64,000 bases of DNA from Sphingomonas sp. TREG-RG-20F-R18-01 (GTDB lineage Bacteria; Pseudomonadota; Alphaproteobacteria; Sphingomonadales; Sphingomonadaceae), in the NCBI RefSeq assembly GCF_022662475.1, contig NZ_JAKNQQ010000004.1:310001-374000 (forward strand), read 5' to 3'. Below, in pieces: positions 17,863 through 25,296 of the stretch. The notes under the pieces are model-generated. The model saw only the letters and a list, made by a program, of their open reading frames with translations. It ran no database searches and was not told where the DNA came from. Positions within the stretch are counted from its first letter, which is position 1. The number at the start of each line of letters is the position of its first letter. The translations under genes and the position numbers were made by a program.

Positions 17863-18735
17863 ATGTGCGACGAGCATACCACAGCCGATAACGACGCATT
17901 CCTGGGCGGCAGCGCGATCTCGCGCCGCCAGTTCGGTACGATGACGGGCGCAGCGGGGCTTGCGATGCTGTTGCCGGGGCCCGCCAACGCCGCGCCGATC
18001 AATGGCCGCGACGTCGCGGTCACGACACCCGACGGCACCGCCGATGCATATTTCGTCGCGCCTGCCGCGGGAAAGCATCCCGCCGTGCTGATCTGGCCCG
18101 ATATCATGGGCTTGCGTCCCGCCTTCCGGCAGATGGCGGATCGGCTCGCGCAATCGGGTTACGCGGTGCTCGTCGTCAATCAATTCTACCGCTCGACCAA
18201 GGCGCCGTTCCTCGCGCCGGGTGAGTCCTATGACCAGCCCGAAGTCCGCGCCAAGATCATGCCTTTCACCAAGGCGCTGAGTTCGGCGGGTACGGTCCGC
18301 GATGCGATCGCCTTTACCAGCTTCCTCGATGCGCAACCGCAGGTCGACCGCAAGCGCGGGATGGCCTCGACCGGCTATTGCATGGGCGGTCCGATGGTGA
18401 TGCGCACCGCGGCGGCCGTACCCCAGCGGATCAGGGCCGCCGCGACCTTCCACGGTGGCGGCCTGGTCGGGACCGAGGCGGACGCGCCTGACAAGCTGAT
18501 CCCGCAGATGAAGGCGGCCTATCTGATCGCGATCGCGGAGAATGACGATCAGCGCGCGCCGACCGACAAGGATACGTTGCGCGCGGCCTTTGCGACGGCG
18601 AAACTACCTGCCGAGATCGAGGTCTATACCGGCACCAAGCACGGTTGGTGTCCGCCTGACAGCCGGGTCTACAACGCCGCGCAGGCCGACCGGGCATGGG
18701 GTCGGATGCTGGGGTTGTTCGGGCGAACGCTGTAA
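17863..18735 (+). CDS. TAT-exported dienelactone hydrolase family protein
   Basis: A 290-residue alpha/beta hydrolase with a twin-arginine signal: SRRQFGTMTGAAGLAMLLPG precedes the cleavage site at NAA. CAGGAGAGG just before 17863 supports this ATG. The hydrolase core has the Cys nucleophile in STGYCMGGP, as in dienelactone hydrolase, and the late GTKHGWCPPD with the His. It is therefore probably periplasmic. A second, cytoplasmic family member is at 46123. The true substrate is unknown; ester or lactone hydrolysis is expected. Confidence 0.87.
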   Translation: MCDEHTTADNDAFLGGSAISRRQFGTMTGAAGLAMLLPGPANAAPINGRDVAVTTPDGTADAYFVAPAAGKHPAVLIWPDIMGLRPAFRQMADRLAQSGYAVLVVNQFYRSTKAPFLAPGESYDQPEVRAKIMPFTKALSSAGTVRDAIAFTSFLDAQPQVDRKRGMASTGYCMGGPMVMRTAAAVPQRIRAAATFHGGGLVGTEADAPDKLIPQMKAAYLIAIAENDDQRAPTDKDTLRAAFATAKLPAEIEVYTGTKHGWCPPDSRVYNAAQADRAWGRMLGLFGRTL

Positions 18736-18800
18736 ACGCGATTGACCCGACCTAGAGCTCGTGTTCTACTCCTGTTCCTGGGCGATTCGGGAGAGAAACA

Positions 18801-19442
18801 ATGGCGCTGACGCTCTATACCAACCCGGCATCACGTGGCCGGATCGTGCGATGGATGCTCGAAGAAGTCGGCGTTCCGTACGAAACGGTCGTGCTCGATT
18901 ATGCGTCGAGCATGAAGGACGCGCCGTATCGCGCGATCAACCCGATGGGATAGGTGCCCGCGATCGTCCATGACGGTCATGTGGTGACCGAGTGTGCAGC
19001 AATCTGCGCGTATCTCGCGGATGCGTTTCCCGAGGCCAGCCTAGCGCCGGCTCTGACGGAACGGGCGGATTACTACCGCTGGATGTTCTTTGCGGCCGGC
19101 CCGATCGAGCATGCGGTCACCAACAAGTCGCTCGGGACCATTCCCAACGAACAGCAACAGCGGATGGCCGGCTATGGTACGTTCGACCTGGCGATGGATA
19201 CGCTGGCCAAGGCGATCACGATCAACCCGTATTTCGCGGGCGACCGTTTCAGCGCGGCCGACGTCTATGCCGGATCTCAACTGATCTGGGGGCTGCAATT
19301 CGGTCTGATTTCAGCCAATCCCGTGTTCACGGCATACGTCGAGCGTGTAACCGACCGCCCCGGGTACAGGCGCGCGGCGCAGATCGACGATGCGCTGATC
19401 GCTGCCGCGGCCGCGCCCGCTGCGCCTGCGGCGGTTGGGTAG
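18801..19442 (+). pseudogene. Glutathione S-transferase, interrupted by an in-frame TAG codon
   Basis: Translation from the ATG at 18801 gives a glutathione S-transferase: MALTLYTNPASRGRIVRWML begins the thioredoxin-like domain and the frame continues to 19442 for 214 codons. Codon 51 (18951-18953) is TAG. It falls in INPMG-stop-VPAIV, where the family has a conserved Lys (NPMGKVPA) in the glutathione-binding site, so one A-to-T change from AAG would explain it. After the stop the frame reads on without damage through ECAAICAYLADAFPE and the helical C-terminal domain. GGGAG at 18790-18794 serves the normal start; a GTG at 18954 could in theory restart translation but would lack half the GSH domain. 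Either a recent pseudogene or a sequencing error. Confidence 0.85.
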
Positions 19443-19534
19443 CGGAAGGGGAAGCACGGTCGGTGCGGTGCGGGGCACGTCGCCGTGCGACGGATCCTTC
19501 GGCCAGGTCCGCGGGGCCGGCGACGGCACCGACT

Positions 19535-19765
19535 TCAGCGACCAGCGCGCGGTTTCAGGTCGGCAAGGCGGCCGGCAAGCGCAGTCATTACCTCGGCGCG
19601 CCAGTGCGACGTACCGGTCGACCAGCAGGCGATTTCTTCGAGGGTACGACCACATCCGGTACATATCGCGGCTGCCGGATCGATCCGGCAGGTCGAAACA
19701 CAAGGACTCTCGACCGGCGTGGCGACTGCCGGTTCGCCGAGCGGTGCGATGGGCGACCCGCTCAG
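19535..19765 (-). CDS. DUF1289 family protein (apparent CTG start)
   Basis: Translation of this strand gives a 76-residue protein with the DUF1289 cysteine signature: ESPCVSTCRIDPAAAICTGC followed by GRTLEEIACW, so Cys22, Cys26, Cys35 and Cys38 form a probable metal-binding knuckle. There is no ATG, GTG or TTG start in frame before the motif; the frame is blocked upstream by TGA inside the helicase gene. The best candidate is a CTG at 19765-19763 whose last two bases overlap the TGA stop of the DEAD-box gene (CTGA), suggesting coupled translation. The family's function is not established. The identification of the domain is firm; the start is not. Confidence 0.72.
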   Translation of the reverse strand: MSGSPIAPLGEPAVATPVESPCVSTCRIDPAAAICTGCGRTLEEIACWSTGTSHWRAEVMTALAGRLADLKPRAGR

Positions 19766-21252
19766 TAGGTCAGCCGGGCCAACAGGAAGTTGGGAACCGG
19801 ACCGTTCCAGTCACTGTCGGCGAACGATCGCTCATCCGCCGCCGGCACGCGGTCCTGTGGCGGCGCGACGGGCTCGGCGCGCTCTGGCCGGTCGCGACGC
19901 GGCGTACGGTCGCGGGTGGGCTGTTCACGGCGCGATCGTACGGGGGACGGGGCTGCAACGGCTTCCACCACGGGATCTTCCGGGAGCGACGGCTCGGTGA
20001 CTAGAGCCGCTACGTCGGCTTCGCTACCGAGGTTCGCGACCGCAGGATCGCTCTTCGCCTTGCTGCGGCTGCGACGCTTCTTCGGAGCGGCTGGCGCTTC
20101 TTCCAGCGCAGCCGGCTCTTCCACGACCGGCGCGGCCTCGGAGGTCGCATAGCGCTCGATCTTAAGGCCGGTCAGCTTTTCGATGTTCTGGATGTTCTCG
20201 GCGTCGTCCGGCGTTGCGAACGTGAACGCAATGCCCGTCGCACCCGCACGCCCGGTGCGCCCGATGCGATGGACGTAATCGTCCGGATGCCATGGCGCAT
20301 CGAAATTGAAGACGTGGCTGACGCCCTTGATGTCGATCCCGCGTGCGGCGACGTCGGACGCGACGAGGATATTGACCTCGCCCTTCTTGAACCGGTCCAG
20401 TTCCGCGATGCGTTGCGATTGTTCCATGTCGCCGTGAATCTCGCTCGATGCAAACCCGGCGCGCTGGAGCGCCTTGTTGAGTTCGCGGACGGTCGTCTTG
20501 CGGTTCGAGAAGATGATCCCGGTCTTGACATCTTCCGAGCGCAGCAGCTTCATCAGCGTGTCGCGCTTCTTCGCGGCGGTAACGTTGACCAGCCACTGCT
20601 TGATGTTGACGTTGGCGGTCGCGGGGCGGGCAACTTCGATCGTCTTGGGATTGGCGAGAAACTTGTCCGCGAGCTTCTTGATCGGCGGCGGCATCGTGGC
20701 CGAGAACAACAAGGTCTGGCGCGTCTTGGGCAGTTTGGTGCAGATTTCCTCGATGTCGGGGATGAACCCCATGTCGAGCATCCGGTCGGCCTCGTCGATG
20801 ACCAGCATCGAACACCCCGTCAGCAGGATCTTGCCGCGCCCGAACAGGTCCATCAAACGACCCGGCGTCGCGATCAGCACGTCGACGCCCTTTTCGAGCG
20901 CGGCGGTCTGGTCCCCCATCGACACGCCGCCGATCAGCAGTGCCATCGAGAGCTTGTGATATTTGCCGTATTTCTCGAAATTCTCGGCAACCTGTGCGGC
21001 GAGCTCCCGGGTCGGCTCGAGGATCAGCGTGCGTGGCATGCGGGCGCGGCTGCGCCCCTCGCCAAGAATGTCGATCATCGGCAGGACGAAGGCGGCAGTC
21101 TTGCCGGTGCCCGTCTGTGCAACGGCAACGAGGTCCTTGCCCATCAGGATCGACGGGATCGCGCTCGCCTGGATCGGAGTCGGCTCGGTATAGCCGGACT
21201 CGTTGACGGCGCGCTGGAGTTCGTCGGAAAGGCCGAGATCGGCAAAGGTCAT
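19762..21252 (-). CDS. DEAD-box ATP-dependent RNA helicase (RhlE-like)
   Basis: A 496-residue helicase starting at MTFADLGLSDELQ (21252). All core motifs are visible: Q motif EPTPIQASAIP, motif I AQTGTGKT, Ia PTRELAAQ, Ib TPGRLMDL, II DEADRMLDMGF, III SAT, IV IIFSNRKTT, V ASDVAARGIDI and VI HRIGRTGRAG. The last 120 residues are low-complexity Ala/Glu then Arg-rich (KKRRSRSKAK, RRDRPERAE), a likely RNA-binding tail. It remodels RNA in ribosome assembly or mRNA turnover. It overlaps the start of the DUF1289 gene by four bases. Confidence 0.93.
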   Translation of the reverse strand: MTFADLGLSDELQRAVNESGYTEPTPIQASAIPSILMGKDLVAVAQTGTGKTAAFVLPMIDILGEGRSRARMPRTLILEPTRELAAQVAENFEKYGKYHKLSMALLIGGVSMGDQTAALEKGVDVLIATPGRLMDLFGRGKILLTGCSMLVIDEADRMLDMGFIPDIEEICTKLPKTRQTLLFSATMPPPIKKLADKFLANPKTIEVARPATANVNIKQWLVNVTAAKKRDTLMKLLRSEDVKTGIIFSNRKTTVRELNKALQRAGFASSEIHGDMEQSQRIAELDRFKKGEVNILVASDVAARGIDIKGVSHVFNFDAPWHPDDYVHRIGRTGRAGATGIAFTFATPDDAENIQNIEKLTGLKIERYATSEAAPVVEEPAALEEAPAAPKKRRSRSKAKSDPAVANLGSEADVAALVTEPSLPEDPVVEAVAAPSPVRSRREQPTRDRTPRRDRPERAEPVAPPQDRVPAADERSFADSDWNGPVPNFLLARLTY

Positions 21253-21352
21253 GCGGTGTCCGGAATGATCGTCCGGGCGAAAGCGCCCGTAAACGACGTA
21301 GAGCGCTTGCGGATTGGGCGCCAATTGTCAAGGTAAAGGGCGATATTCAGCG

Positions 21353-21811
21353 TTATCGCTTTGCTTCGAGACGCTTGAACCCGTCGATCTTGCAAACGCT
21401 GCCCGATCTCGACCGGATGGAGTCGCGATCGGCACAGATCAGCCCATCGCTGGTTTGCTTGAGATACAGGCCGGAATAGAAATCGAGCGCAGGACAGCGG
21501 TCCTCCAGCTCGGCGCGCAGTCGGGTGCCATCGGCGATGATGAGGTCCACGCTGTCGGCCCCGGTGATGACCGCGCCCTCGAGCAATTCGGCGGCGATGC
21601 ACTTCGGGCCCCGCTTTTCGGCCCAGCGGATCGCTCGGGTGGGCATCGATTGCTGCACCGGGTGGCCGCCAAGAACGCGCGGGATCCGGATGATGATCCG
21701 CTGGTGGATCGTCACCTGTGCAAGTTCGACGCGTTCGATCGGACCCTCCACCACGGACGCGGTCGGCGCAAGCGCAAGCATCAAGGCGAGAGGAAGGACG
21801 ACGTTGGTCAT
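21353..21811 (-). CDS. Exported protein of unknown function
   Basis: A 152-residue protein with an N-terminal signal sequence, MTNVVLPLALMLALAPTASV, and a mature part rich in charged residues. A short pattern near the end, CADRDSIRSRSGSVC, and the earlier CIAAELLEG and CPALDF suggest two disulfides in the periplasm. I do not recognise a named family. It is transcribed toward the helicase gene with a 100-base gap, so it may be co-transcribed with it, but nothing proves this. Confidence 0.7.
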   Translation of the reverse strand: MTNVVLPLALMLALAPTASVVEGPIERVELAQVTIHQRIIIRIPRVLGGHPVQQSMPTRAIRWAEKRGPKCIAAELLEGAVITGADSVDLIIADGTRLRAELEDRCPALDFYSGLYLKQTSDGLICADRDSIRSRSGSVCKIDGFKRLEAKR

Positions 21812-21907
21812 GGGTAACGGCGGCGTTACCCTACCGGATTGAACCGTTGCTGAACTGAAAGATTTGCAATGGCGGCAGAACCTCTGAAACGGCGCGAAGC
21901 GCGGCGA

Positions 21908-22051
21908 TCAAAGGACGATCGCTACGCCCACGATTACTGCCCACATCAGCAGCGAAATCAAGCTCGCGATCAACATCCCGGTTCCGGCGGAAAGTGTCCG
22001 GCCGTGCGTCAAGGGCGTCAGGCGCCGTGCGTGTGTCCAATCAGTGCGCAT
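21908..22051 (-). CDS. Small single-pass membrane protein
   Basis: A 47-residue frame from an ATG at 22051: a basic N-terminal part (MRTDWTHARRLTPLTHG) followed by one hydrophobic helix, MLIASLISLLMWAVIVGVAI, ending at VL. The positive-inside pattern predicts an inner-membrane protein with a cytoplasmic N-terminus. No family is recognised. A longer form from 22099 would overlap the tandem hairpins and is less likely. Support rests only on amino acid composition. Confidence 0.45.
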   Translation of the reverse strand: MRTDWTHARRLTPLTHGRTLSAGTGMLIASLISLLMWAVIVGVAIVL

Positions 22052-22077
22052 CCTCAATGCTCCCGTACGAGCCCTTC

Positions 22078-22127
22078 TTTCGTGGAGTCTCTGCTCCATG
22101 ATTTTCGTGGAGTCTCTGCTCCATGAT
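22078..22127. repeat. Two tandem copies of a 25-bp hairpin unit
   Basis: Bases 22078-22102 and 22103-22127 are identical 25-bp units. Each contains the inverted repeat TGGAG ... CTCCA around a TCTCTG loop. On the minus strand they lie directly before the small membrane protein gene at 22051, so they could form 5' leader hairpins; on the plus strand they precede a long non-coding gap. Confidence 0.8.
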
Positions 22128-22684
22128 TACAGTGGTTAACGAGCAGTGGAAGTCTTTGTTCACGGTATCGCTCCCACGACGATCGCAAGCATACGCTGCA
22201 TCGCACCATTTACGGTGGGCCCCAAGCGAGGCGATGGAGCCGGGAAGGTTTGCAGGAAAGGATGAACACATCGTGCGGATCGGTCCGAGAAGCCTGTTCT
22301 CGAAGTCGCCCGAGCGAAAGGCACTTGCAGCGGACGAGGCCCAAAGGTGACATGCAGGTGTTGTCTTGCAACCGACAATCACGTTCGCAGATGCGGCGCG
22401 AAAGCTGAATATTTTTTCATATTGGTTGGTCTCGACGGAGCCCGTCCCCCTGCTACGGGGCGGACCATCGTCCGATTCCGGGACACTTTGAGCCGCAGCG
22501 ATCGAATCATGGTCAGGAGCGACCCGACGCGCGGGTCGCGACGACCGCAAGAAAGGTCCCGCCCCGCTGTCGATCGACAACGCGCCGTCGCGTCGACAAG
22601 CGTCCGGTTGCGCCGTACCAGATCTTGGCCAATCACGGCATCGATGGCGGGCGGCTCAGACTCCATGCGGATAAGGCACGATTG
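22128..22684. other. 557-base stretch without a convincing gene
   Basis: No frame here has recognisable protein content on either strand; open frames such as the minus-strand one from 22580 lack domain marks. It contains an AT-rich spot (AATATTTTTTCATATTGG, 22410-22427) that would suit a promoter for the ABC importer, a C/G-rich hairpin near 22448-22463 and a GCGACCC/GGGTCGC hairpin at 22519-22539. A possible remnant of a cobalamin riboswitch is listed separately. Confidence 0.5.
22437..22540 (+). promoter_or_regulatory. Possible degenerate cobalamin-riboswitch-like leader
   Basis: Upstream of the BtuF-like gene the leader contains, in order, a C4/G4 hairpin, a CGGAC/GTCCG hairpin, ATTCCGGGAC, CTTTGAGC and GGTCAGGAGCGACCCG (22511-22526). 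These loosely follow the order of conserved cobalamin-riboswitch blocks (ATTCCGG, ACTGTGAGC, GTCAGGAGACC), but the core CCGCAACTG is missing. I rate it as a remnant or chance similarity. Confidence 0.22.
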
Positions 22685-23491
22685 ATGCGGTGGCCGCTCC
22701 TGCTTCTGGCGCTCGTGTCCGGCTGCGCGGAACCGCAGCGCGGGCCGATTCGACGCGGCGGGATCGTTTCGACCAACCCGTGCGCGGATGCGATGCTCGT
22801 CGATCTCGCGCCGGAACGGATAAGGGCGATCAGTCGCTATTCGCAGGATCCGACGGCGAGTTCGCTGCCGCTGGACGTTGCGCGCCGGTTCTCCACGACT
22901 GCCGGAACCGCCGAGGAGGTGATCGCGCTGCACCCGGCGCTGGTCGTCACGTCCAGCTTTACCCCGATTGCGACACAGGCCGCATACCGTCGTGCAGGAC
23001 TGCCCGTCTTGACCCTCGACTCCCCCCGAAGCGTGGCAGCCAGCGAGGCGCAGATCAGGACCCTGGCGGAAGCGGTCGGTGAGCCGCAGCGGGGCAGGGC
23101 AATGGTTGCGCGGATCGATGCAGTGCTCGCAGCGGTGCCGCGGCGGACGCCTGCGATCGATGCGCTGTTGTTTCTGGGCGGGTCGCTGGCCAATGGTCCG
23201 GGCAATCTCCTTGATGAGTTGATGCGACGGGCGGGCTTTGCCAATGCCGCGCAGCACTACGGGCTCACCTACAGCGCGTCCGTCACCATGGAGACGATCG
23301 TCGCCGCGCCGCCTGCGCTGCTACTCGAACCCGGGCCGACGCGCGGCGCGATGGTGCGCGGAAAAGTGCTCGCGCGTATGGGCGCGGCGACCCGGTTGGC
23401 AACGATCCCGCGAGCCCTTCTCAATTGCGGGGGACCGTCGATCGTTCCCGTGATCACCCGGCTTGTGGCGATCCGGAGGACCTTTGGATGA
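22685..23491 (+). CDS. ABC transporter substrate-binding lipoprotein (BtuF/FecB-like)
   Basis: A 268-residue class III periplasmic binding protein. The N-terminus MRWPLLLLALVSGC is a lipoprotein signal with the lipid-attachment Cys in LVSGC, so it is probably anchored to the inner membrane. IVSTNPCADAMLVDLAPERI and VIALHPALVVTSS match the helical-backbone family that binds cobalamin or ferri-siderophores. Two longer in-frame starts (for example 22625) would bury the lipobox, so 22685 is chosen. Its TGA overlaps the ATG of the permease gene. The STNPCAD wording is common in cobalamin-binding BtuF-like proteins, but the ligand is not certain. Confidence 0.83.
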   Translation: MRWPLLLLALVSGCAEPQRGPIRRGGIVSTNPCADAMLVDLAPERIRAISRYSQDPTASSLPLDVARRFSTTAGTAEEVIALHPALVVTSSFTPIATQAAYRRAGLPVLTLDSPRSVAASEAQIRTLAEAVGEPQRGRAMVARIDAVLAAVPRRTPAIDALLFLGGSLANGPGNLLDELMRRAGFANAAQHYGLTYSASVTMETIVAAPPALLLEPGPTRGAMVRGKVLARMGAATRLATIPRALLNCGGPSIVPVITRLVAIRRTFG

Positions 23492-24450
23492 TCCGCCAAC
23501 ATTTGGTTCTCGTTTTGCTGGTCGTTGCCGGCTTCGCCCTGTCTCTTATGGCGGGCAAGTTGTGGATCGCACCGAACGTCTGGATGGGGGCTGGGCGCGA
23601 CGGAGCGATCCTGCTGGAGCTGCGCTTACCACGCGCGCTGCTCGGCCTCGGGATCGGTGCGATGCTCGGTCTGTCCGGGGCGGTGCTGCAGGGGTATCTG
23701 CGCAACCCGCTCGCCGATCCCGCGGTGATCGGCGTGTCGTCCAGTGCGGCGCTGGGGGCGGTCGCGGCGATCGTCCTGGGCACCGCAGCCAGCCCCGTCG
23801 CGCTGTTTGCCTGCGCGATGGCGGCGGCGGCGGGGGCGATGGCGTTGCTCGCGGCGCTGACGTGGCGGCGGGCAAGCAGCGTGCAGTTCATCCTTGCCGG
23901 CACCGTGCTGGCCAGTCTGTCGGGTGCGCTGACCGCGTTTCTCATTTCGATCGCACCGAACCCCTATGCCGTCGCCGAGGTGCTCGACTGGCTGATGGGG
24001 GCGCTGACGGACCGTGGGATGGACGATGTCCGGAACGCGTCTCCCTTTCTGATCGTCGGCGGTGTGTTGCTGGCGATGACCGGTCGATCGCTCGATGCGC
24101 TCGGTCTGGGGGAGGAAACCGCGCGGTCGCTCGGCATACGCCTCGGTCGGGTGCAGACGCTGGTCGTCCTGGGAACCGGGCTGGGCGTGGGTGCCTGTGT
24201 CGCGGTGTCGGGCGTGGTGGGGTTCGTCGGGCTGATCGTGCCGCATGTGCTGCGGCCGTGGTTCGGCGCACGGCCGTCGCGGCTGCTGCTGCCGAGCGCT
24301 TTGGGCGGCGCGGCCCTGGTCCTGGTCGCGGACAGCCTGTGTCGGCTCGCGCCCGGCGTGGGCGAAGTTCGGATGGGGGTTGCGATGGCGATGATCGGCG
24401 CGCCGTTCTTCCTCTGGCTGTTGCTCCGGGGGCGCGTCCCATGGAGTTGA
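23488..24450 (+). CDS. ABC transporter permease, FecCD/BtuC family
   Basis: A 320-residue, very hydrophobic permease of the FecCD type, predicted to have about ten membrane helices. LRLPRALLGLGIGAMLGLSG and AVLQGYLRNPLADPAVIGVS is the characteristic early block, and VAVSGVVGFVGLIVPHVLRP is the conserved cytoplasmic loop contacting the ATPase. Start and stop overlap both neighbours (ATGA at 23488, then a ten-base overlap at 24441), typical of a tightly coupled importer operon. It forms the membrane channel for the substrate delivered by the lipoprotein at 22685. Confidence 0.92.
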   Translation: MIRQHLVLVLLVVAGFALSLMAGKLWIAPNVWMGAGRDGAILLELRLPRALLGLGIGAMLGLSGAVLQGYLRNPLADPAVIGVSSSAALGAVAAIVLGTAASPVALFACAMAAAAGAMALLAALTWRRASSVQFILAGTVLASLSGALTAFLISIAPNPYAVAEVLDWLMGALTDRGMDDVRNASPFLIVGGVLLAMTGRSLDALGLGEETARSLGIRLGRVQTLVVLGTGLGVGACVAVSGVVGFVGLIVPHVLRPWFGARPSRLLLPSALGGAALVLVADSLCRLAPGVGEVRMGVAMAMIGAPFFLWLLLRGRVPWS

Positions 24451-25214
24451 TCGTTGCTGGCCTCGATGTCCGGCTAGGTGGACGGACGGTGTTGCGCGGG
24501 GTCGACGCGATGTTCCGACCGGGCCGGATCACCGCGATCCTCGGCCCGAACGGCGCCGGGAAAAGCAGCCTCGTAAAGACGATGGCCGCCCTGATCACGC
24601 CAGTCAGCGGCAGCGTGCAGCTTGGCGGACGCGATGTCGCCACGCTTGCACCGCGCGAGCGCGCGCGATCGATCGGGTACCTGCCGCAGGATGGCAGGGC
24701 GTATTGGGACGTGCCGGTACGCGACGTCGTCGCGCTCGGGCGCTTGTCGTATCGCAGCCCGTTCGCCGCGGAAGCGGCCGCCGATCGTGCCGCCATCGCG
24801 GAAGCGATGCGCGCGACCGGGACGACGGCGCTGGCCGAGCGCGGGATTGCCACGCTCTCGGGCGGGGAGCGTGCGCGGGTGCTGCTGGCGCGAACCCTGG
24901 CGGGAACCCCGGACTGGTTGCTCGCCGACGAGCCGTTGGCTGCGCTCGATCCGTCGCATCAGTTCGACATGCTCGATCGGTTGCGTGCCGTGGCGACGGC
25001 TGGTCGGGGCGTGGTGATCGTCCTGCACGATCTGCTTCACGCCGGGCGTGTCGCTGACGACGTGCTGTTGCTGCGCGATGGGCGTGTCGTTGCGCATGGA
25101 CCGGTGCTGGAAACGATGACGGCCGCCCGCTTGAGCGCCGTGTTCGACATCGCGGTCTCCGTTGCGCTGGATGCGCACGGGCGCCCCGTCTGCATCGCGA
25201 CCGGCCGCGGCTGA
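24441..25214 (+). CDS. ABC transporter ATP-binding protein (BtuD/FecE-like)
   Basis: A 257-residue ATPase. Walker A is ILGPNGAGKSSLVK near residues 34-47, the Q loop is in YLPQDGRAYW, the signature is LSGGERARVLLAR, Walker B is WLLADEPLAALDPSH and the switch His is in IVLHDLLHAG. It pairs with the FecCD-type permease, whose gene it overlaps by ten bases. It energises uptake of a cobalamin-like or iron-chelate substrate. No outer-membrane receptor gene is adjacent. Confidence 0.92.
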   Translation: MELIVAGLDVRLGGRTVLRGVDAMFRPGRITAILGPNGAGKSSLVKTMAALITPVSGSVQLGGRDVATLAPRERARSIGYLPQDGRAYWDVPVRDVVALGRLSYRSPFAAEAAADRAAIAEAMRATGTTALAERGIATLSGGERARVLLARTLAGTPDWLLADEPLAALDPSHQFDMLDRLRAVATAGRGVVIVLHDLLHAGRVADDVLLLRDGRVVAHGPVLETMTAARLSAVFDIAVSVALDAHGRPVCIATGRG

Positions 25215-25296
25215 ACCCCGGGCAGCGCTTGCCGCGGCGTGGAAACCGCTTATCGTCGCAGACACGGCCAATATGGCGTTGGATGAGGGGTGAACG

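Noticed and set aside
22041-22580. Minus-strand open frame of about 180 codons in the gap before the ABC importer
   Set aside because: No recognisable motif, irregular composition, and it crosses the tandem hairpins and the promoter-like AT-rich spot.
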